Positions 45,401 to 54,400 of a stretch of 64,000 nt of DNA are shown one piece after another. Source of the stretch: Hippopus hippopus (Eukaryota; Mollusca; Bivalvia; Cardiida; Cardiidae); assembly GCA_946811185.2 (NCBI GenBank), contig OX328109.1, positions 44,748,129-44,812,128 of the forward strand. The letters are read 5' to 3'. Numbering within the stretch: the stretch's first letter is position 1; the number at the start of each line of letters is the position of its first letter. The notes beneath the pieces were generated by a model, which worked only from the letters and a program-made list of their open reading frames with translations, had not been told where the DNA came from and did no database searches. Both the position numbers and the translations under genes were made by a program.

Positions 45401-48400
45401 TGTTTTTAATTAAGCAGTGATGTTTCAAACCATATAGATATATAGTGAGATGTTTTGTTTATAGGTGCCTCTAGAGATGGGCGTATCATACAGTGGGATA
45501 TTGGGGTCCCTGACTTTAAGGATTACAAGTTCACCAAATGGAGGTATGAGTTCCTGATTTTTTCTATGCATTAATGTCCAGTTGTTTTGTTCATTTAGTT
45601 GATCTGTTGTTGAGGGGTCTTCATACTATTTTATACCTTACAGATATGGGATAGAATGATATCCTAAGGCATAGATAACAGTATGTAGCAAATGTGTTCA
45701 AAATGTCAACCAGTTCACACAAAAGTGTACTTGCCATTTTAGTTTACCTCTAAATACTTTTGAAAATGACCATGAAAATTTATAAAATGAACAAAGTTAA
45801 TGGAATTTGAGATTCAATCATTGTTCTTAGGTGAATTTTAAAGGGACGTCTGATCGAATAAAGGTCTGTAGGGTTTTCTCCCAATTCTAGAAATAATTCA
45901 ACACAGGTTTTAGTGAATGTATACTTGGGTAGTATATAATTTGGATGCCAATTTCTGTCAATAGTTCCATCATTACCTTGAAATAATGATCTCACCTGGT
46001 GGAGTCTACTATACCCTTGTTAGTGGTCACTTGCAACCTCCTATATCAACTCAAAATATCCTTGATCCCTTTATCCTTATTCATAATGTACATACCCCAT
46101 TGTAGAACGGCCCCTTGCTCTAAGGGGCTTTACCTAACAATCTCCTATTTCAACTGCACTGAGGAACAAGGCTTTTGAAAATATTGTGGGAAAAGGAGAA
46201 AATGCAGGTAATCTTTTCCCACAATGTTTTCAAAAAAATCTTGTGATGTCATGGTAACCAGCACTTCTTCCAACACTGTTTTCTGCTGTCTCAAAAACAA
46301 GTCCCAATAAATGAGCATCATTTAAATTCTGGTCTGAAAATACTTTCATTATAAATTAATCTAAAATGTTGTCATCGTGTAAAGAGTTAAGATGGTTTTG
46401 ACTATATCAAACAAAAGTAGTTGCATGCATCTTTTGTAGTTCAGTGCTTAGCATATCGGACTCGTGATCTGACGGTTTGAGTTTGATACCTGGTTGAGGC
46501 AAACTTTCTTTCCGGTGATTTTTTGCCTCTCACCTCTGATGCCTGTGAGAAAGTAGTCTGTGACTTGGAAAGAAAGTTGTGTCAGAAGCGGTGTGAGAAA
46601 GCCAGGAAACACATGCATAGGTGCACTGACCACCATGATATGACCTAGGCTCTTAAAAACGACGTTAAACTCCAATTCAATCAATCATTCAGAGCATGCA
46701 CCTTTCAGGGAGTGATTTTTCCTCCTTTTAGGGGATTTGGTTTCTTTTAAGCCAGAACTGAAAGTACAAAACTCTTCTAGCTCATGAGGATCTGCTCAGA
46801 ATTGATGTACTTACAAAAGTATATGATTGGGATCAAAGCATTTTCCTCCTCCTCTCACATCAGGTTGTTCAAACCCCTGTTTACCCTTTACCAAATGACA
46901 AAATTTTAGACTTGTTGAAATTGAAAGCTTTAGCAGATGGCAAATTATGTGGCTCAAATTTTGGAACTTGTCTTTTAAAGGCTAGAAAACGTGGGAAAAG
47001 GAGAAAATGCTGGTTACCAGCATTTTCTTCTTTTCCCACAATGTTTTCAAAGTCTTTCTTTATGTCATTAAAACTAAAGATTGTAGGGTTACGGTTTAAT
47101 TTCTTCTCTCTTTTTTTCAGTCAGTTATCCACATTATGTTTAAACAAAACAGATGCTATAAGTATGGTGATCAGCCCAGACTTAAACATTCTACTCACTG
47201 GGTGTGAAAAGTCCTGTTTTGGATGGAAGTTGGATGACATTAAAGAAAATGCAGTCAACATGTAAGAATTGATTGATTGACTGACTAATTGAATGGTATT
47301 TTTCGCGGCTTACAACATTATTTCAGTCCTGTTCCAACATTACCTCACATATTTATGGAAGTCCTAGGTTTCAGCAGTACTAGGCTAGGGCTCTTGCCCA
47401 AGGACACTCCCACGTAAAACCCAGTGCATCTAGTGACTGATTGAATGGTGTTTTATGATGCTGTCAGCATTATTTAAATCATTTCCGACAACAGCTCACT
47501 TACTCATGGACGCCCTAGGTTTCAGCAGTACTAGGCTAGGGCTCTTGCCCAAGGACACTCCCATGAAAAACCCAGTGCGTCTAGTGAGGTCTCCAGGTTA
47601 CCAGTCTTTACGCTTTACCACTGAGCCACGCAGGGACCATATACATTATAGAAATACTTTGCATTAATGGTACAATGCTTAACAACATTTCAAACATTAT
47701 TTCAATTTACTCTTTACCGCACAAGCCCAAGTTTTAATGGCCCTCAGAAAGAAGGCTTTTGAAAACATTGTTGGAAAAGGAGAAAATGCTGGTAACCAGC
47801 ATTTTCTCCTTTTCCCACGTTTTCAACCATTTTAAAGACAGATTCATCTTTTGAGCTACATTGAAATTGTCATCTGCAGTTGGTATTAATTTGGTCAAGT
47901 CTTAAATCTTTTCATATGGTAAAGAGTTGAAAGGTAGTACAAAAAATATGTTGCCACCTTTAATTCCTGTGTAAGAAAATATCAAGTCACTGTTGTCTGC
48001 AATGCTTTCAATTCGGACAAGTCTTAAAATTTTGTCATTTGGTAAAGAGTTCAATACTTAAGCAGTTGTTCATTTTGCAGCCTTCCACACTTCGAATTTA
48101 TTCACCCAAAGCACAAAGAAGATAAAGATGAAATAACCACAGTAGACAGTTTGTCAGTTATGAAGGACAATAAAATAGGTAAATAAATATGGGTAAATTA
48201 ATATGGAATATTATGTTGTAGTAACTTTTCTGGTGCTTGTATTTGGTTCAAGTAGCTATATCGAGCGAGACCAAAGGTCAAGTGAGATGTCAAATTTTCT
48301 TGCGCAGCTAGAAGCAAATACTAGCGCCAGGAAAGTTACTACAGCATAATATTCCTTTTATTATATACTTACACCTTTCAAGGACAAAATATTGCAAATT

Positions 48401-51400
48401 ATTGACATTTTATTTGAAAACATTAAACAAAATAAAACAAATAATAGTGTAATAGCCAGTTCCTTTCTTTTTTATGAATGGCAGATGGATATTATAAAGT
48501 AAAATTTTCATCAATCAAATTGCAAATCAATACGTACATATTCCATGTGTGAGTTATGTCATCATATCATGTTTGAAACTGTTTTTCAGCGTGTGTAGAT
48601 AAGAAATTTTTCTGTCATGTGTGATATTTTATCTGCTTGCAACACATGTATTTGAGCCAGAAAATTTTTAGGTATATAATAATACCATTTATAGTATTTT
48701 GCAAGTTGAAAGAATAACATGTTGAGCTTCATCTTATTTGAATGACATCAACATAGATACATATAGCTTATTATAGTAGTCATTGCAACAGGAGTCATTC
48801 CACTCTCAATCCTGAAAATTGTGTTACGGGAGATCACCCCTTCCATACTGTATAGCTTCTTCCTATATAAAATCAATACCTATTAGCTATGTGTGGGAGA
48901 ATTCTCTTTAGCTCAGTGGTTAAGGTGCTGGTCTTTTAAGCCTCAATAAATGATGATCTTTTCCGCACGGGTTCAAACCGCACCAGGTGCATTTTGTTTT
49001 TGCATGCATTTGTTGCGAACTTTCATGTTCGTAAGAATTGTTTCAATGACGGTTATGTGGGGTAGCAGCTAGTGGCTTGGCTTTTTCTTCAAGGTCATTA
49101 AACTCAGGATTATGTTGCCACAAGTTAAGTGTTTACCAACAGATAATATTTCAGACAAGTCTATATTGAAAGCATTAGCAGACAGTATATGAAGTAGAAA
49201 ACATTGTTGGAATAGGCGTAAATGCAGATGACCAGTGTTTTTGTCTCTTGGCAGATGTTTTCTAAAGATTTGTTCCTCGGGATGATTGTAAAAATTACTT
49301 GAACATTTGGTAGAGGTTTGCTTGGCCAGGTAGCGCGGTAGTTAGCATATCTGACTCTTGACCTGGTGGTTGCAGGTTGTATATCAGGTAGAGGCAGACT
49401 TTCTTTTTGGTTGTTTTTCACCAGTAATAGTGTGAGAAAGCAAAGAAACACATGCGTAGATGCCTTGACCGCCGTGATATGACACGCGACTCAAATACCT
49501 TTTGTGGACAGTGTAGATCAAGATCAGACTGCACAAAACATGCAGTCTGATCTTGGATCTTCACTGTCCGATAAAGATTTTTTTTTCACTAAAAGGTAGT
49601 TTTGAATTACCGACATTCAGGGTTTTACTATTGGCTTAAAAATTCCATTTAACTTATTTAGTAGGTTAAGGGTAAAACACCAATACTTACTAATATGGTG
49701 AAGATTTATTTATAAAATGAAAATTATTATACTTTACAGTCAGCAAGTGTGTTGGAAGTAGCAGTCTGTTTTTGTGGAACCTGGAGCATCATTTGAAGGG
49801 TGTCAAGAAATCCTCGGGAACGAAAAAGATTACCATTGCTAATGTGCAACAACTAGATTATGTGCCTGTTGAAGTAGATTACCTATATACCAATACCTGT
49901 AAAGGTAAATTATGTAAACCATGCTCTTGTGAAAAGGGGGCTTAATGCATCTGCGAAAAGTATTAACCCAGGTCAGCCTGCGGACTGCGCAGGCTGACCT
50001 GGGCCGAAACTTTTCGCTATTGGTTAATTCTCTGTATGTTCAAGGATCAGTCTACCTCATGATTAAGTTGGTTGTTGATAATGGTAGCTATTTTGGATCC
50101 ATAATTATCTGTTGGCTTAATTAGTATTATGCATCACAGATATGAATTACACCCCCTTTTGCCAGAGCATGGCTCAGTATATATTTATTACCTTGCTATG
50201 TTGTGGGGCAGGTTGTCCATTTGTCATTCTGTTCATCCTTCTGATAGTGGTTTGTTGTGGAACTATCTCTGTCTACCATTTCTGTCCAATTTTCTTGAAA
50301 TTTACCACAAAGTATCTCTGTGGCCTTTATTTGTGCAGTATCTTTTTGTATAGCGGTCATTCAGCCCTTTACCAAACAGTCTAGAGTTAGAATGATTTTG
50401 AGGGTTTTGAAAAGGAAAGAGAGAAGATATTAGTTAACAGCATTTTCTCTTTTTGCTACAATGTTTTCTACCCTTTGAAAGACATTACATGTGTACAGTA
50501 ACATCAAATTTGTCAAGTGCAAGTGCTGAATTTGGACAAGTCTAATATTTTGGTGTTTGGCTACTTTTACCTTTTTCCATGATGTTTTTAAAAGAACAGG
50601 CACCTACAGGTGTAAATGATTTGCTCTGCTCAGCTATGTGTCATTCTTTTAGAAGACATGTTCAGGTAACTGGATGGTGACATCGCAAAAGTTCTAGCAG
50701 AGCTTTGTCCATTGATTTATGAACCTGATCTCAACAGAATTCATAGCTCTTTCATGGATAACTGCTGAATACACTTTTTAATTGGAAAATCAAACAGTTC
50801 CTTGGAATAATTTCGATCCATCTTATGTTTGAATAAATCCAAGTTAAATGTTTTGTATTTATAGATTTTTTGGCTGTTTATTATGATTTAACGCAGTATA
50901 CCTCTACCATAAACACTGGACAGACAGGTCCAAGTGAATAATTAGAGCAGGTGTCTAAACTTAACTATGTACAAATGGAACTAAATTCTGTGATTGAAAT
51001 ATTAAGTACATCATTCTGGCTCATAGAATGTATCGGACCATACAATAAAAAGACCCATTTTATGGCCCATCATATGCTTTACACCCCTTCACAGTAAACT
51101 AGTCAATTGTTTGAAATATTTTCGTGTCTTAATGCCCATGGTTTACCTATAATAGATGGAACTGAATTTTTACAGCACCTTTAGACAACAAATCAAGTAA
51201 GGCTCAGTTGATAAAATTTGTGAGTTAAGATCTACGGTCCCTAACTCTCTTTTTAAAAGACAGAAGCTGCCAAGACTGGCCGAATAGCCTTTACGAAAAC
51301 TTCGATGTTACACGATATTTACAGATGAATCAGTCAGTCTACGGCCCCTAACTCTCATATCAAAACATGGAAGCTGTGTAGATTGGCCGAATAGCTTGTA

Positions 51401-54400
51401 CGAAAACGTCGATGTTTACTGATGAGTTAGGGGCCATAGACCTTAAGGAGAAAATACTGGTTAACAGATTTTTTATCTTTTCCTACATTTTCAAAAGCCG
51501 TTTTCCGCAGGGTAATTAAAACTAGGAATTTTTGGTCACAATATTTTACTATGTTTTCAGACATTTTGACAGTTGGTGATGACAAAGGAAATATCTACAT
51601 GTATAATCTAAAGCAGATACTGCAGAAGAACACTATCAAAGAGAGTCAACTTTTGCAAGCATCTAATGTAAGTACAAGTTGTATTTGAAACAAGTTGAAA
51701 GCACTTCCAAGCAACAATTTAAATTTAGCTCAAATGATGGAATTTCTCTTTGATAGGGTTGAAAACATTGTGGGAAAAGGAGAAAATGCTGGAATCAGCA
51801 TTTTCTCCTTTTCCCACAATGTTTTCAAAATGCTTCATCCTCAGGGTCGTTAAAACTCGGGACTACATGGTAAAGGTTAATGAGACCTGTTTAGAATTTT
51901 TGTTGTCAATGAAACCTCTTTATTGAAGACTGATTAAAAAGTAAAAAATATGCTTTTTTCTACAAGCTCATAGAAACCGGATAGTTACATTTTGTCTTTA
52001 GAAATTTGTCACATACATGGATGACCTGGCAATGCGACCTTTACCTTTGAGGTAGTAATATTGTTGTTGCAAGCGACATGTCGTCTATCCATTGTAATCA
52101 TTGTACACAATTGTTAGAATCAGACTATGCACCTGGAAATAATTGGCCGTCACAAAAGCACTGTTTACGAAACACACACACACAAGCACGCATGGACAGG
52201 GGTAACACTAAATGCCCCCCCCCCCCCCCCCCCATTTTAATGGCAGGAGCATAAAAAGGGGTAAGTTATTGTGACATCATCATACTTATTTTGATATAAT
52301 CTCCATAATACCCATAATCCGAGCATGTCAAAGAGCATGTGACATCTCCACAAATCGTAGCAAAATTCTGGCACGGAATCATTAGAGGCTACTTAGCCTG
52401 TTAAGAAAATATCAGTTAAAAAGATTTTTTTTTCTCACATTGATCTTTCTTCTTTATCGATGGTTTGCCAGTTATATCCTTACTGAATTCAGTGATGAAT
52501 GATTCTTGAAGTTTGGCAATGTTATAAAAATCTGAATACCCCCATTGAAGCATGTTAAGGTGAACATAAGGTGCTGTTTGTGATAATGTAGATCAAGATA
52601 AGACTGCAGAGAGTCTTCACTCAGTCGTTCTGTGCAGTCTGATCATTGGTCTGCAGTGTTCGTTATCCTGAGAGAGGGTCAGGTCAAAAAGACCTTGAAA
52701 CAGGTACAGGTTGTTTTTTGCCTACTGACCAGGAATACTTGTTCTTTTACTCAGCAGTTTGAGAGGTAGACCTTTACAACATAATTCTGGGTTTTAAAGG
52801 CACTAAGGAGAAAGCTTTTTGTAAACACTGTGGGAAAAGTAGAAAATATTGGTAACAAGTGTGAAATCACAATCCATTATTTGTCCTACTGAATGAAAAT
52901 AGATAATATTATGACATTACTTTTTTGTTCACCAGGGGAAAATGAAATAATTTTTATGAAGTCTGTCATTATTTTTATAGATATTGCCATACCCAGAGGT
53001 TGTACTGAATCCTAAATATCTATCTGCACTGAAAGATATCATTGGAGAAGAGGTAGGTTGCATTCTTATGTGTTTAACGGGATTTCTTAACTTTTTTTTA
53101 CAAGATGAAATATTATTTGACTTGTTCAAATTGAAAAACATTTTCTAGACGACATATGGGGTTGAAATGGTACATATCTGTCTGTGAAAGAGTAGAAAAT
53201 ATTTGAGTTATAAAACCCTTTTCCAGACGACAAAGTTTCTGGCTACGCAACTCTTTTCGTCAGGATTGTTCAAGTATAGTATAACTTGGTAAAGGGTAAT
53301 CACAACAGTTAAAGACCCTGAAGACAAAGCTTTTGAAAACATTCTGAGAAAAGGAGAAAATGCTGGAACTAACACAGCTCCTTTTCTCACAATGTATAGT
53401 GGTAAATTCTCCACTTATCACTATGTATATTTGGAAGCAGCCAGTGGTTTCACAAGTATTAGGATGGGACTTTGCATTGTCTTGCCCGAGAAACTCGGAG
53501 CTCTGACTAGCCCTACCAGCAGGGCTATAACCAGAATTCCTTGAATTCATATTATTAATTCTAACATGACATGTGTATTCGGCTCTATAAACACAGTGCA
53601 ACGAAAGCGTGGTAAAATCTGTGTCATTCTATATAAAGCGACGTCATTTTATATAAAGTGACGTCATTCCGTATAAAGAAAGTAAGTAAGTTATTCAATA
53701 GAATATAATCTGCATCCGCGTTTTTACTCTAAGTGTGATCTTGTTTTCCTTTGATTAACAGTTGGTCATGTTAGAATCGAAATAATCTTCTTTCTATCGT
53801 GATAGAAAGATATCTATCATGGTTTATCGTTCAATAAACCACATTGTGAGTTATGAGGTGCAATGAATAACCCACTCGGGCTATCGCCCTCGTGGATTAT
53901 TTTTGGTGGCCCATAACTCACAACTTTGTTTTAGTGAGCGATAAACCACGATAGAAATAGAACTGTTTAAATTGTGTAATGATGGATAAGTCGGTGATGC
54001 ACTACATGAGACAACAGCATTGTGTCAGGCTGTTAATCTGGGGGTTGTGATAGAGATTTTTATACAGAAAAAGGAACACCAGAAATGTGTTTGCAGGTTA
54101 ACTGGCTGCCTTGACATTGCCGAAATAGTGTGATTTGTATTTTTTTTGACCCATGATCTGGCAAAAGGGGGTTTATTATATCTAAATAATGCATTGTACT
54201 TTGCAAGAAGACATCACATTAGTATGGATGTATAAAATCCATTTTGTCAGACAATTAAGTGAATCATGCTGTAGAATGGTCTTTTGAGATGCAGGAAATA
54301 ATTGACTAATAGCAAAATGTTTCAACCCATGTCAGCCTGCACAGTCTGTGCAGGCTGACATGAGTTGATACTTTCTGCAGATGCATGAAGCCTCCGATTC

